Assembly (NCBI RefSeq): GCF_044466355.1
Contig: NZ_JBITMQ010000001.1
Span: forward strand, 310,001 to 374,000
Reading direction: 5' to 3'
From: Actinophytocola sp044466355
GTDB taxonomy: Bacteria; Actinomycetota; Actinomycetes; Mycobacteriales; Pseudonocardiaceae
DNA length: 64,000 nt
Shown: positions 9,512 through 18,656 of the stretch, in pieces
How the letters are laid out: each line of letters opens with the position of its first letter
Numbering within the stretch: the stretch's first letter is position 1
Notes under the pieces: model-generated
Database searches by the model: none
The model's input: only the letters and a program-made list of their open reading frames with translations
What the model was told of the DNA's origin: nothing
Translations under genes and position numbers: made by a program

Positions 9512-9976
9512 ATGACGGACCCATCCGGACGAGCGGGCATCGGCGACCCGCGGCTCGACGGCGGCGACTGGCGCCGTGCACTGGACGACGACACGGTGGA
9601 GGCCGTGGGCGCGATGACCGAGGCGCTCGAGACCGTGGAGGTGGCACGCGGGCACCTCTTCGCGTTCCACCAGCTCACCGGCTCCGCCGACTTCAAACTG
9701 GAACGGGCGATCGAACTGCTCGCCGCCGCCGGGCACACCGCTCTGGCCGACCGCCTGCGGCGTGAACTGCTCGGCAGGAATGTCCTGCCCGGGCGGTGGA
9801 CGTTCCAGGTCATCGAGGACTACGAGGACACCTACTACACGCCCTTCCGCGACCTGGAGCGCGAGGTGCGCCAACTGACCGACGACGTTCCGCACGTCCA
9901 CGAGGCCGACCTCAAGCGCCGCCGCCGCACCGAAGGCGAACCGGGCCACGAGGCGACCCCCGAACAGGTCGGGTAG
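9512..9976 (+). CDS. Conserved actinobacterial protein of unknown function
   Basis: The 154-aa, Asp/Glu/Arg-rich soluble protein has no signal or membrane segment. Helical text such as AIELLAAAGHTALADRLRREL and an aromatic motif YEDTYYTPFRDLEREVRQL stand out. I recall similar short proteins in many actinomycetes but cannot attach a function. ATG 9512 is used; the frame is open back to 9383 but that part overlaps the DasR operator region and looks non-coding. It is divergent from the chitinase, so the shared 147-bp gap may hold promoters for both. Confidence 0.7.
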   Translation: MTDPSGRAGIGDPRLDGGDWRRALDDDTVEAVGAMTEALETVEVARGHLFAFHQLTGSADFKLERAIELLAAAGHTALADRLRRELLGRNVLPGRWTFQVIEDYEDTYYTPFRDLEREVRQLTDDVPHVHEADLKRRRRTEGEPGHEATPEQVG

Positions 9977-10055
9977 TGCCTACCGCTTCGCGAGGTGGTC
10001 GCCCTCGGCGGTGCGCCGACCCCACATCGCGTGATTTGTGACTACCATCACAGCC

Positions 10056-10355
10056 ATGGACCACGAGCACGTCGTCGTGTCGTTCACGACGGACAGCAAG
10101 CAACTTGCCGACACCATGGCCGCCGAGGTCGCGAGCACGGAGTGCACGTGCTGCGCGCAGATCGAGGGCCCGATCAGGCGTGTCCACCGCTGGCACGGGC
10201 ACAGGCACGCGACCGAGCAGTGGCGCGTCGAGATCGAGGCGACGGCCGACGGGGTCGACGCGCTCGTCGACCAGATCAACGCCCACCACGGGAACGAGGT
10301 GCACGACCTGCGGGTGACCGAACCCGTGCACCACCTCGCCACCGGCCCGCGGTGA
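10056..10355 (+). CDS. cutA: CutA-like divalent-cation tolerance protein
   Basis: The 99-aa product follows the CutA1 order: a first strand (VVVSFTTDSKQLADTMAAEV), the C-x-x pocket region (STECTCCAQIEGPIRRVHRW), the strand EQWRVEIEATADGVDALVDQ and the HGNEVHDLRVTEPV end. CutA1 proteins are ferredoxin-like trimers linked to metal tolerance and signalling, with an unclear biochemical role. This copy is unusually rich in Cys and His near residues 30-45 (TCC, HRWHGHRH), which could be a metal site. The frame also permits GTG 10038; neither start has a good ribosome site. Confidence 0.7.
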   Translation: MDHEHVVVSFTTDSKQLADTMAAEVASTECTCCAQIEGPIRRVHRWHGHRHATEQWRVEIEATADGVDALVDQINAHHGNEVHDLRVTEPVHHLATGPR

Positions 10356-10371
10356 CCTGATCAGCTCCTGA

Positions 10372-11652
10372 TCAGCCGAGGGCGGCCGGGAAACCCATGC
10401 CGCGGCGGCCGATGTCGTTGAGGTCGTCGGCGGTGAAGCGGCCCTCCCAGTCCCGTTCGTAGTGTTCCGCCGGGAAGTCGGACGGGCTCTCACCGGTGAG
10501 GAAGGCCGCCCGCACGTGTTCGGCGTAGCGCTCGTTGCGCGGGCACCACGGGGCCGCCGGGATGTACATGACGTTGCCCCAGCCGCGCTGGTCGGTCACC
10601 GGGGCGACGCTGTGGATCATGTCGCAGTGCCACCAGACCGAGTCGCCCGCTCGCACGTCCGGGATGCCGGCCTGGGCCGCGACCAGTTCGGGGTGCCACT
10701 TCTCGTTCGCGGGGAAGACCTGGTTGACGGTCACCCCGCACATGTCGTCGTCCGGGACGTCGCGCCGCAGGGGGCGCAACATCAGGTACGCCATGGCTTC
10801 CGGGATGGGCACGGTGTGCAGGACGCCCTGGTCGTGGTCCATGTCGGACAGCGCGGTCCAGCCCTGGAAGGTGCGGAACGCCGAGCACATCGTCGATCCC
10901 GGGTACTGCGGGCCGGTCGTGCGGTGCGCCGCGTCCCACGGGTCGTACGCCTCCACGTCGCCGTCGAACAGGTGGCGGAACGCCGTCTGGTACTCGCGGG
11001 TCATCCACAGGTCGAGCGTGCCGGGGTCCAGGTGCGTGCCGAGGCCGCCGGAGTCGGTGCCCGGCGGGCGGCGGCGGATGCGGTCGGGGTAGAGCGCGTC
11101 ACGGGCCGGGTCGAACCAGGCGACGCCGTCGGACTCGTGGCGCCACAACGAGTTGAGGAAGAACTGGACGCGAGCCATCCGCTCGCTCTGGCGCGCCCGC
11201 ATCTGCGCGTGCGACCAGTAGATCGGGTAGATCTCGGGTTTCGAGTCGACGCTGCCGAAGAAGTCGTCGCCGGGCCCTCGGTAGTCGTCGAAGAAGTGGT
11301 TGCGTTCGACGTAGTCGAGGATGCTCTCGTCCCACGCCAGGGCCTGCTCGCGGGGGAAGTGGCCGCGCACCACCAGGCAGCCGCGCCGCCGCAGCTTGTC
11401 GAGCTGCGCCGCCGTGACCGTGCCGTTCTCGATGTCCGCGTAGTCGATCACCGGCCACACGCTCTCGCCCGCGGCGAGGTCGGCGTCGATCTCGGCGATC
11501 CGGCCCGCGACACGTCGTGCCACGACGTCGAAGACCTCGTCGACGCCGCGGCCGGACGCCTCGATGCGGGCCCGCAGCGCGGTCTTGACCTCGCGGATCG
11601 CGGCGGCGAGGTCGGCGGGCGTGGTCTGCCAGTGCGGCAACGTCGCGGTCAT
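10372..11652 (-). CDS. DUF1479 family Fe(II)/2-oxoglutarate-type dioxygenase
   Basis: The 426-aa protein resembles E. coli YbiU and the DUF1479 family. The C-terminal half carries a jelly-roll metal triad pattern: GTHLDPGTLDLW (His-x-Asp) and, much later, WWHCDMIHSVAPV (distal His). The N-terminal region (VFDVVARRVAGRIAEIDADL) is helical. These proteins are predicted non-haem iron oxygenases of unknown substrate. ATG 11652 has AAAGGTGG just upstream. It is divergent from a ROK regulator, and both promoters fall inside an 84-bp gap carrying two copies of CTCCTTACTAGA, so the ROK protein probably represses it in response to a sugar-like ligand. Confidence 0.85.
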   Translation of the reverse strand: MTATLPHWQTTPADLAAAIREVKTALRARIEASGRGVDEVFDVVARRVAGRIAEIDADLAAGESVWPVIDYADIENGTVTAAQLDKLRRRGCLVVRGHFPREQALAWDESILDYVERNHFFDDYRGPGDDFFGSVDSKPEIYPIYWSHAQMRARQSERMARVQFFLNSLWRHESDGVAWFDPARDALYPDRIRRRPPGTDSGGLGTHLDPGTLDLWMTREYQTAFRHLFDGDVEAYDPWDAAHRTTGPQYPGSTMCSAFRTFQGWTALSDMDHDQGVLHTVPIPEAMAYLMLRPLRRDVPDDDMCGVTVNQVFPANEKWHPELVAAQAGIPDVRAGDSVWWHCDMIHSVAPVTDQRGWGNVMYIPAAPWCPRNERYAEHVRAAFLTGESPSDFPAEHYERDWEGRFTADDLNDIGRRGMGFPAALG

Positions 11653-11673
11653 GTCTGCCACCTTTGGTGAGGG

Positions 11674-11731
11674 CTCCTTACTAGAAGGACCGTAACCCGG
11701 GCGCGCGCTTTGGGCAAGACTCCTTACTAGA
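11674..11731. promoter_or_regulatory. Paired ROK operator candidates between divergent genes
   Basis: CTCCTTACTAGA occurs at 11674-11685 and again at 11720-11731, 46 bp apart in the same orientation. The first copy is also part of the inverted repeat TCCTT-ACTAG-AAGGA, and the second lies in ACTC-CTTACTA-GAGT. They flank the divergent promoters of the DUF1479 gene and the ROK regulator, the expected place for an autoregulated operator. Confidence 0.6.
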
Positions 11732-11736
11732 GTGGG

Positions 11737-12849
11737 GTGGTGGACACCGCCAAGCCCCGCCTCGACCTGCTGCGGTCGATGACCGACGAGCACGTGCTCC
11801 GCACGCTGATGCGCGGTGCGCGTGCGACGCGCGCGGAGATCGCGGCGGCGACCGGCATCTCCAAGCCCACCATCTCCGACAGCGTCCGGCGGCTCACCGC
11901 GGCCGGGCTGCTCGTCGACACCGGCGAACGCACGACCGGGCGCGGCCGGGTCGGCTCGTACTACTCGCTGGCGCCCGACGTCGGCGCCGCGCTCGTGGTC
12001 GAGATCGCCCCGCGCGGAGTCACCGGTGAGGCGGTGGACGCGTTCGGCGCGGTGCTCGCGCGGACATCCGTGCCGCTGGACCGCGCGGCCGGCGAGGCCA
12101 GGACCGCCCGGGCCCTCACCGAGGTCGCGGGCGCCCTCACGGGCCAGGTCACCGGCGGACTGCGCGTCGCGGTCGTCAGCGCCGCGGATCCGGTCGACCG
12201 CCGCACGGGCGCGCTCGTGCACCTGCCGGACGCGCCGTTCCTGGTCGGCACCCTCGCGCCGGTGCCGCTCCTCGCGCCGCTGGTCGACGGTCCGGTGCTG
12301 GTGGACAACGACGTGAACTGGGCGGCACGCGCGGAGATGGCGGTCGGCGGCGCCGCGGACGTCGGTGACTTCGTCTACCTCCACCTCGGCGAGGGGCTCG
12401 GCTGCGCGGTGGTCAGCGACGGCGAGGTCCGGCGCGGCCACGGCGGGCTGGCGGGCGAGATCGCCCACCTGTACACGCCGGGGCCGGACGGGACCGCCAT
12501 GCCGTTCACGGCGGTGTTCGCCGCGCTGGGCCTGCGCCGCCCGTCCTCGACCGCCGTCGACGTCGACGCCCTGCGTGCCGCGGCCGCCGGGGACGATGCG
12601 CTGCGCGCGGTGCTCGCCACGGCCGTGTGCGGGGTGCTGCTGGCCGCGGTGTCCCTCGTGGACCCCGAGATCGCCGTGCTGGGCGGGGAGTGGGGCGCTG
12701 ACCTGGTGCCCGACGTCACCGGGCGGCTGGGGACCGCGGCGCGTCACGTGCCGGTGACCGCCGGACGCGTCGCCGAACCCCAGCTCGCGGGCGCCCGCGC
12801 CGACGCGGTCGAGCGGCTGCGCGCGGCGATCGTCGCGCGGACGCGGTGA
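11737..12849 (+). CDS. ROK family transcriptional regulator
   Basis: The 370-aa protein has an N-terminal MarR-like winged helix (RATRAEIAAATGISKPTISD, then SVRRLTAAGLLVDTGERTT) and a ROK/actin-like ATPase fold (LVDNDVNWAARAEMAVGG, FVYLHLGEGLGCAVV). The Cys-rich zinc motif typical of NagC/Mlc (CxCGxxGCxE) is absent, so ligand sensing may differ. ROK repressors usually respond to phosphorylated or free sugars and regulate the adjacent divergent gene, here the DUF1479 oxygenase. GTG 11737 is used; GTG 11740 is equally possible, and no ribosome site is seen, so leaderless translation is plausible. Confidence 0.9.
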   Translation: MVDTAKPRLDLLRSMTDEHVLRTLMRGARATRAEIAAATGISKPTISDSVRRLTAAGLLVDTGERTTGRGRVGSYYSLAPDVGAALVVEIAPRGVTGEAVDAFGAVLARTSVPLDRAAGEARTARALTEVAGALTGQVTGGLRVAVVSAADPVDRRTGALVHLPDAPFLVGTLAPVPLLAPLVDGPVLVDNDVNWAARAEMAVGGAADVGDFVYLHLGEGLGCAVVSDGEVRRGHGGLAGEIAHLYTPGPDGTAMPFTAVFAALGLRRPSSTAVDVDALRAAAAGDDALRAVLATAVCGVLLAAVSLVDPEIAVLGGEWGADLVPDVTGRLGTAARHVPVTAGRVAEPQLAGARADAVERLRAAIVARTR

Positions 12850-12885
12850 TCACCCGGGCCCGGAGGTGCGCACCGTGCGCGTACC

Positions 12886-14352
12886 TCACGAGGTCAGGCC
12901 GCCCGCGCTGGTCCAGCGTGCGAGGAGGACGGTCGCGTCGTCCTGGAGCTCGCCGTTCTGGTGGGTGAGGACGGCGTTGATGAGCCTGCGTGCGGTTTCC
13001 GGTGGTGGGTGGCCCGCGGCGGCTTCGCGCCGGAGGAAGTCGACGAGGCGGTGTTCGCCGAAGAAGCGGCCGGTGCGGTCGCGGGCCTCGCTGATGCCGT
13101 CGGTGTGGAGCACGAGCCAGTCCTCGGTCTGGAGGGTCTCCTCGCCGACGGTGAGCGAGGTTGGGCCGAGCCCCAGCGGGATGCGCCTGCCGCCGGTCAA
13201 CGTTCTGCCGATCTTGCCGCCGCGCATGAGCAGCGGCGGTGGGTGGCCCGCGTTGACGTAGCGGAGGCGGCCGGTGGACAGGTCGAGTTCCGCGAGCACG
13301 GCGGTGGCGAACCCGCTGTGCCTGCCGAACTGGTCGGCGATGGCGTGGTCCATGGCGCGGGTTTGTTCGACCAGGTCGGCGCCGTCGTGGCGGGCGGCGC
13401 GGTGGGCCGCCAGCGCGGTGGCGGCGATGAGCCCGCTGTGCAGGTCGTGCCCCATCGCGTCGAGGATCAGCAGGGCGGCGGTGGTTTCCGACAGGGCGTA
13501 GTCGAAGACGTCGCCGCCGACGTCGTAGCGTGGTTCGAGCACGGCGCTGACGACGAACGAGTCCACGCCCGCGGTGAGCGGTGGCAGCAGGGACCAGATC
13601 AGCTCGCCCGCGGTGGACCGCCGTTTGCGCAGCCGTACCCGGTCGAACCCGTCGCCGAACTGGCTCGCGAGTGTGACGAGGTGGCCGAGGAGCATGGCGA
13701 GCCACCGGCACTGGGCACGCAGTCCGGGGTCGTAGAGGTCGTGGACGTCGTCGACCTCGACGGCGAACACACCGAGCCGTTCGGCGCCGTCGAGCAGTGG
13801 CACCCACAGCCGGGGCGGGTCGCCTTCGGCGGTCAGCATCCGCACCTGCTGGTAGACGCGGCCGGGGAGGGTCGTCTCGATGCCCAGGCTCATGCCCTCT
13901 GTCGTCGTCCCGTCCTGCGGCAGGGGGTGCAGCGCGCGTTGTTCGTAGTCGGCGAGGTAGATCGTGAGCCGGACGCCGAGCGCGGCGGCCGCCTTCTCCG
14001 CCACCGCGGCCAGCCCGTCGGGTGGGGTCAGCTCGCTGTCCTCGAGCAGGTCGACGAGCGCGGTGAGGGGCGGCGTGCGGGGCCGGGTCTCGCGGACGAT
14101 GCGGCTGTAGGTGGCGCGGTGGTTGCCGGACAGCTCGTCGAGCCACTCGTTGACGGTGTGGGCGAGCATGTCCCGCTGCGCGGCGGTCAGCTCGGTGAGG
14201 CCGTGGTAGTACGCCTCGACCTCCAGCGGGCCCGCTTCGCCGCCGAGCGCGAAGTAGTCCAGCCAGAGTTTGTCGATGGGGAGTCGGGCGTGGCGCACCG
14301 CGTGGGCGAACGAACGTTGCTGCAGCGTCGCGCCGTCCGGCATGCCGTTCAC
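12886..14352 (-). CDS. PP2C/SpoIIE-type (RsbU-like) protein phosphatase with GAF-like sensor region
   Basis: The 488-aa protein has an N-terminal helical region, a central GAF-like sensor (about 110-235, RLTIYLADYEQRALHPLPQD and LWVPLLDGAERLGVFAVEVD) and a C-terminal SpoIIE phosphatase domain (about 260-488). That domain shows VVSAVLEPRYDVGGDVFDYA, LLILDAMGHDLHSG, YVNAGHPPPLLM, LHTDGISEARD and NGELQDDATVLLARW, which contain the metal-binding Asp residues. Such proteins dephosphorylate anti-sigma-factor antagonists in partner-switching stress pathways. GTG 14352 overlaps the stop of the GAF-ANTAR gene by GTGA, indicating translational coupling. Confidence 0.9.
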   Translation of the reverse strand: MNGMPDGATLQQRSFAHAVRHARLPIDKLWLDYFALGGEAGPLEVEAYYHGLTELTAAQRDMLAHTVNEWLDELSGNHRATYSRIVRETRPRTPPLTALVDLLEDSELTPPDGLAAVAEKAAAALGVRLTIYLADYEQRALHPLPQDGTTTEGMSLGIETTLPGRVYQQVRMLTAEGDPPRLWVPLLDGAERLGVFAVEVDDVHDLYDPGLRAQCRWLAMLLGHLVTLASQFGDGFDRVRLRKRRSTAGELIWSLLPPLTAGVDSFVVSAVLEPRYDVGGDVFDYALSETTAALLILDAMGHDLHSGLIAATALAAHRAARHDGADLVEQTRAMDHAIADQFGRHSGFATAVLAELDLSTGRLRYVNAGHPPPLLMRGGKIGRTLTGGRRIPLGLGPTSLTVGEETLQTEDWLVLHTDGISEARDRTGRFFGEHRLVDFLRREAAAGHPPPETARRLINAVLTHQNGELQDDATVLLARWTSAGGLTS

Positions 14353-15071
14353 CGCCCGCGCCGGGTCGTCGAGCCCACGACGGTCGCCGCCACCGCACGC
14401 AGTGACGTGCCCTCGTCCGCGGCCGTCCTGGACAGGAGCAGGAAGGCCGCCTGTTCGTCGACCCCTTCTCGGACCATGAGCACTCCCTTGGCGATGTTGA
14501 CCAGGTCACGGGTGCGCAGCGAGGCGGCGAGCCGTGCGCTCACCCGTCTCGCGTCCTCATGGGACCGGACGTGGGTCAGCAGCACGGCCGCGTGCGCGGC
14601 GAACATGGCCAGCAGGTGCTCGTGGCGGGCACCGTAGGCGCCGGGGCTCCGCGAGTACACCTTGAGCGCGCCCAGCGCGGTGTCACCCGCCACCAAGGGG
14701 GTGCTGAGCGCGGCCCGCATGCCCGTCGCGGCGGCGGCGCTCGCCCACCGGGGCCACCGCTCGTCCAGGGTGACGTCGTCGACGTGCACCGTGATCCGCT
14801 GGGCCCACGCCGTGAGGCAGGGGCCCTCGTCCAGTTCGTACTGCAGGCTGTCCGCGCGGGTCACCGCGGGGTCGGTCGCGGCCGTCGTGATCCGCTCGCC
14901 GTGCTCGTCGAGCAGCGTGACACCGGCGCCGTCGGAGCCGGTGATCGTCTCCGCGGCGAGCGCCGTGAGCACCTCGAGCGCCGAGTTGACGGTCTCGGTC
15001 GACATCAGCAGACCGGACATGCGCGCGAAGACCACGGCCAGTTCGTCGGTCGGCGGCTGTTCGGTGTCCAT
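14349..15071 (-). CDS. GAF and ANTAR domain RNA-binding antiterminator
   Basis: The 240-aa protein has a GAF domain (about 20-165, GAGVTLLDEHGERITTAA, LQYELDEGPCLTAWAQ, STPLVAGDTALGALKVYS) followed by an ANTAR helical bundle (about 175-235, SARLAASLRTRDLVNIAKGV and DEQAAFLLLSRTA). ANTAR domains bind dual-hexaloop RNA hairpins and promote antitermination; the GAF part would sense a small ligand. ATG 15071 is favoured over GTG 15089 because AGAGG lies 6 nt ahead. It is the first gene of a two-gene operon with the SpoIIE-type phosphatase, coupling RNA-level and sigma-factor-level signalling (inference). Confidence 0.92.
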   Translation of the reverse strand: MDTEQPPTDELAVVFARMSGLLMSTETVNSALEVLTALAAETITGSDGAGVTLLDEHGERITTAATDPAVTRADSLQYELDEGPCLTAWAQRITVHVDDVTLDERWPRWASAAAATGMRAALSTPLVAGDTALGALKVYSRSPGAYGARHEHLLAMFAAHAAVLLTHVRSHEDARRVSARLAASLRTRDLVNIAKGVLMVREGVDEQAAFLLLSRTAADEGTSLRAVAATVVGSTTRRGR

Positions 15072-15142
15072 GGTCGCCTCTGTGGTCACCTGTCGGTACG
15101 ACGTGGCGGGTTACCACCGGTGCCGACCGGCAAACCAGGGCG

Positions 15143-18100
15143 TCAGGGGACCGGGGTGCCGTACACGGTCACCTCGGTGAGGTGGAACGTCCCGTTGGCC
15201 GTGTTGCCCTGGCCCACCACGCGGACGTACCGCGCCCGCGCCTCGGTGTCCGCGGTGTCGCCCGCGTCGGACGCCGGACGGGGGCCTGCCCGGCCGCCGA
15301 GGGTGAACCACGTCCTGCCGTCGAGGCTGCCTTCCAACCGGTAGGTGTAGTACCGGGTGCCGTCGACGTAGTTGCGGACGTTCACCCGCGACACGTCGTT
15401 CACCGCGCCGAGGTCGACCTGCCACCAGGTGCTGCCCAGCGTCAGCGGGCCGCCCCAGTACGGGTTGTTGGCGCGGCTGCCGTCGTTGGCGGCGGTCGGG
15501 GGCCTGCCGTTCTCGAAGTCGAGCGCGGTCACCGGCTTGCCGACGCTCTGGACCGTGTCGCCGGAGCCGTCGCGGGCGGTGGACGGTGCCTCGGCGATGC
15601 CGCCGGTGAACGTCGCGATGGCCTCCTGGCCGGTGTTCCGGTTCACCGCGCTCACGAACAGCCCGACGTCCACGGAGGACGCGGCGTCGGGCACCGTGCC
15701 GCTACCGACGACCGTCCAGTTGCGACCGTCGCTGCTGCACGAACCGGTCAGCCGGGTGCCCGACTTGGCCAGCCGCACGCGGACCTCCGGCGCGAAACCG
15801 CCGACCTCGGTGTAGCGGTCGAGCCGGCCGTCCGCGTCGGAGTCCCAGCTGAACATGCACCCGTGTCCGGGCGTCACCGCGATGTTCGCGTAGCCGCCCG
15901 GCGCGGCCGCCGACAGGTCGTTGCCCGCGACCAGCCCGGACCGGGTGTACGGCGACGAACCGTGCTGGCGGCTCACGGTCGTGGCCACGGCGTGGTCGTC
16001 GGCCAGCACGTCGGGCCGGTAGGCGGTCGCGTACTCGTTGCTGCCCGCCCACATGTCGTCGCCGCCCGCCGCGATGCCGATCTCGTCGCCGTGCTGCGCG
16101 AACACCGCGTGGGTGCTCGCCGCGGTCCGGTACGGTGCGCCCACCTCGCCGCCGACCAGCACCGCGGTGTCGGCGGACGTGGTCTCGCCGTCCCAGGCGG
16201 CGGTCGCGGTGAGCGTGTCGACCGTGCCCGCGCTCGCGTCCGAGGGGACCGCGACGTCCCACGTGACGCTGAACGTCCCCGCCGCGGCCACCGATCCGGT
16301 CGACGGGGGAGTGACCGGGGTGACGCGGTATCCGTCCGGAGTGGACAGTTCGGCGGTCAGCGCGCCGGACGCCCGCAGCTGGTTGGTGTTGGTGAACTCC
16401 GCGGTCACCGACACGACGCCACCCGGCCGCACGCCCTTGTGGTCCACGCCGAGGGTCAGCTCACCGGACGGGAGCGCCGCCACCTCGGCCGCCACCGCGT
16501 AGGAGTCGCCACGCGGCCGGTCCGGGAAGCGGGTGCCCGCGTTCGACCACTCCTCCGCGACCGCGAGCCAGTCGATCGGCGCCGGCTGCGTGCCCGAGTC
16601 GAGTGCCGTCGCGAGGCTGTCGAAGTACAGCCGCCAGCGGTGCGCGTAGTAGTCGCCGACCAGCCCGTTGAACTCGCGGCGGGCGTAGTCCTGCAGGTCG
16701 GTTCCGGTGGCCCACAACGTGATCAGCGACTTGAGGTCGTAGTCCAGCGCCGCCGCCTCCCGGTCGTCGGCGGCCTGCGCGCGAGCCTCCCGCTGCCACG
16801 TGCCGAGGAGGAAGTGCTCGTTGGTGCCGAGCAACCGGTCCAGCAGCGCGATCCGGTCGAGCCAGTTCTTCGTCAGGTGCGCGAACGACGCCTCGTCCCC
16901 GGCCGCGTACGCCGTCCTGATCTTCGGCAGGTCGACCCTGCTGTGGTTGGCGAGCACCTGCCGCGCGACGTCGACCAGGTCGTAGCGGTACGCGTCGTTG
17001 TCGCGCAGCGCCGGGGCCACCAGCAACAGCTCGCCGAGCGCCTTGTCGAACGCCGCGATGTCGTACTGCAGCTTCGTGCCCGTGTTGCCGAGACCGGGCC
17101 GGTCGGAGAACAACCCGGTCACGTGCACGGTGTCCGCGCCTGCGGGCCAGCTGTAGGCGGTGTTCGCGACGATCCGCCACGCGGCCGTCGCGTGCGGGTC
17201 GGCGGCGCCGTACCGGGCGGTCGCGTAGTCGGCGAACCACCGGTCCACGTCGACGGGTCCGTCCACCCACGGCATGTCCGCGAAGAACGCCACCGCCGCC
17301 GGGTTGTTGTCGATGGCCTCCGGCATCAGCGCGATGCCGTTCATCTTCGTGCCCGGCCGGTCCAGCCACGCGTGGAACTTCTCGTTCCACACCGTGAGCC
17401 CGGCGCCGAAGTTGGTGTGGCCGCCGAAGTTCCAGATGGTGCCGAAGGCGTACTCGGCGCCGAGGAAGTCCCTGTCGCGGTCGGTGATGTTCGGCTTCTC
17501 GGTGATGCCGTCCACGACGAACATCTTCGATCGGTCGATGGCCTGGAGCGTCGCGGGCAACGGGTTGCGCTGCCAGCCGAGGATCGTCCACAGCGCGTTG
17601 GGATGCGCGTCGTTCAGCGCCTTCTGCACGGCCCGCGACGCGTCGGGCACGTCCACGTCACCCGCCTTGCCGCCCTCGTGCAGCAGGTCCATCTTGTACA
17701 TCGTGCTGGTGCCGAACAGGTCGGTCTGCACCCGGTAGAACCTCGCCGCCACGCGCGCGAACAACGGGTCGGTCGGGGCCAGCCAGTCGGGCCGCTCCAG
17801 GCGGTTCCACGTGCCCTGCGGGACGGTGTGCGCGCCCGGGTTGCGCGTTTCGAAGTCCGTCGGCACGGTGCCGAAGTAGCCGGGCAGGACCGGGGTCATG
17901 CCGAGCGAGCGCAGCCGGTCGGCCATCTTGCGGCCGAGCCGCGCGCGCTGGTCGATGAGCTGCTGGGAGATGGGGGAGCCGGTGCAGCACATGTTCTGCA
18001 GCAGCCACCACGCCTGGTGGGCGGGCTGCGGGATCCACTCGCGCATGTCCTGCGCCGAGTAGCCGAACTCGGTGAACGTGCGCTGGTACACCGCTTCCTG

Positions 18101-18634
18101 GCCCTCGTACAGCAGCACCTCGTTGATGCCGTGGAGCGCGAGGACGTCGATGCGCCGCTGCCACTCGGTCCAGCTCAGGAACGGACCGGCGTAGCCCTGG
18201 TTGGTGTCGTTGAGCGCGAACCGGTGGTCGACCGACGAGTCCCGCTCGATCGGCGCGGACGGCAGCGGGAGCCTGGTCGGCAGGTCGGTCTGGGAGCCGT
18301 TGATCGCGATGTCGGCGTGCGCCACGTGGCGCAGGTAGTAGCCGAAACCGGTCAGCTGCACGGCGGGCGTGGTCCCGGCGATCACGACCTTGCCGTGTGC
18401 GGCCGACACGGCGAACCGGTCGTCGCCCTCGCCGCGGTCGATCGCACGCAACGTCACCTGGTTCGCCCTGTCCGCGCCGACGAGCCGGACCAGCGCGTCG
18501 CGGGCGGGCCCGCTGTCGAACGCGCTGTCGAACGTGCCGGGTGCGGCGGCCACCGAGTTCGCTGGGGTCGCGGTGACCAGTCCTGCCAACAACGCGGCGG
18601 TGACACCCAGTCCCCGCCAGCTTCGCCATGACAC
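15143..18634 (-). CDS. Secreted GH89 alpha-N-acetylglucosaminidase with C-terminal carbohydrate-binding modules
   Basis: The 1163-aa protein has a Sec signal peptide (about 1-30), a NAGLU N-terminal domain (about 40-120, GFGYYLRHVAHADIAI), a TIM barrel (about 135-460) and a helical C-domain (about 470-720). GH89 hallmarks include TEWQRRIDVLALHGINEVLL, LRSLGMTPVLPGYFGTVP and WNFGGHTNFG. Glu320 (DLLHEGG) and Glu439 (LMPEAID) align with the human catalytic pair by motif. A NEW3-like Ig module (about 740-840), a lectin/laminin-like region (about 870-1010) and an F5/8-C (CBM32-like) module (about 1030-1163) follow. It should release terminal alpha-GlcNAc. GTG 18634 sits 6 nt after GGAGGTGG. Confidence 0.92.
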   Translation of the reverse strand: MSWRSWRGLGVTAALLAGLVTATPANSVAAAPGTFDSAFDSGPARDALVRLVGADRANQVTLRAIDRGEGDDRFAVSAAHGKVVIAGTTPAVQLTGFGYYLRHVAHADIAINGSQTDLPTRLPLPSAPIERDSSVDHRFALNDTNQGYAGPFLSWTEWQRRIDVLALHGINEVLLYEGQEAVYQRTFTEFGYSAQDMREWIPQPAHQAWWLLQNMCCTGSPISQQLIDQRARLGRKMADRLRSLGMTPVLPGYFGTVPTDFETRNPGAHTVPQGTWNRLERPDWLAPTDPLFARVAARFYRVQTDLFGTSTMYKMDLLHEGGKAGDVDVPDASRAVQKALNDAHPNALWTILGWQRNPLPATLQAIDRSKMFVVDGITEKPNITDRDRDFLGAEYAFGTIWNFGGHTNFGAGLTVWNEKFHAWLDRPGTKMNGIALMPEAIDNNPAAVAFFADMPWVDGPVDVDRWFADYATARYGAADPHATAAWRIVANTAYSWPAGADTVHVTGLFSDRPGLGNTGTKLQYDIAAFDKALGELLLVAPALRDNDAYRYDLVDVARQVLANHSRVDLPKIRTAYAAGDEASFAHLTKNWLDRIALLDRLLGTNEHFLLGTWQREARAQAADDREAAALDYDLKSLITLWATGTDLQDYARREFNGLVGDYYAHRWRLYFDSLATALDSGTQPAPIDWLAVAEEWSNAGTRFPDRPRGDSYAVAAEVAALPSGELTLGVDHKGVRPGGVVSVTAEFTNTNQLRASGALTAELSTPDGYRVTPVTPPSTGSVAAAGTFSVTWDVAVPSDASAGTVDTLTATAAWDGETTSADTAVLVGGEVGAPYRTAASTHAVFAQHGDEIGIAAGGDDMWAGSNEYATAYRPDVLADDHAVATTVSRQHGSSPYTRSGLVAGNDLSAAAPGGYANIAVTPGHGCMFSWDSDADGRLDRYTEVGGFAPEVRVRLAKSGTRLTGSCSSDGRNWTVVGSGTVPDAASSVDVGLFVSAVNRNTGQEAIATFTGGIAEAPSTARDGSGDTVQSVGKPVTALDFENGRPPTAANDGSRANNPYWGGPLTLGSTWWQVDLGAVNDVSRVNVRNYVDGTRYYTYRLEGSLDGRTWFTLGGRAGPRPASDAGDTADTEARARYVRVVGQGNTANGTFHLTEVTVYGTPVP

Positions 18635-18656
18635 GCGGATCCACCTCCGGCGGGAG

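Noticed and set aside
15182..18631. 1149-codon plus-strand frame opposite the GH89 gene
   Set aside because: Very long, but an antisense shadow. The minus strand has signal peptide, GH89 motifs and an excellent ribosome site; the plus frame has none.
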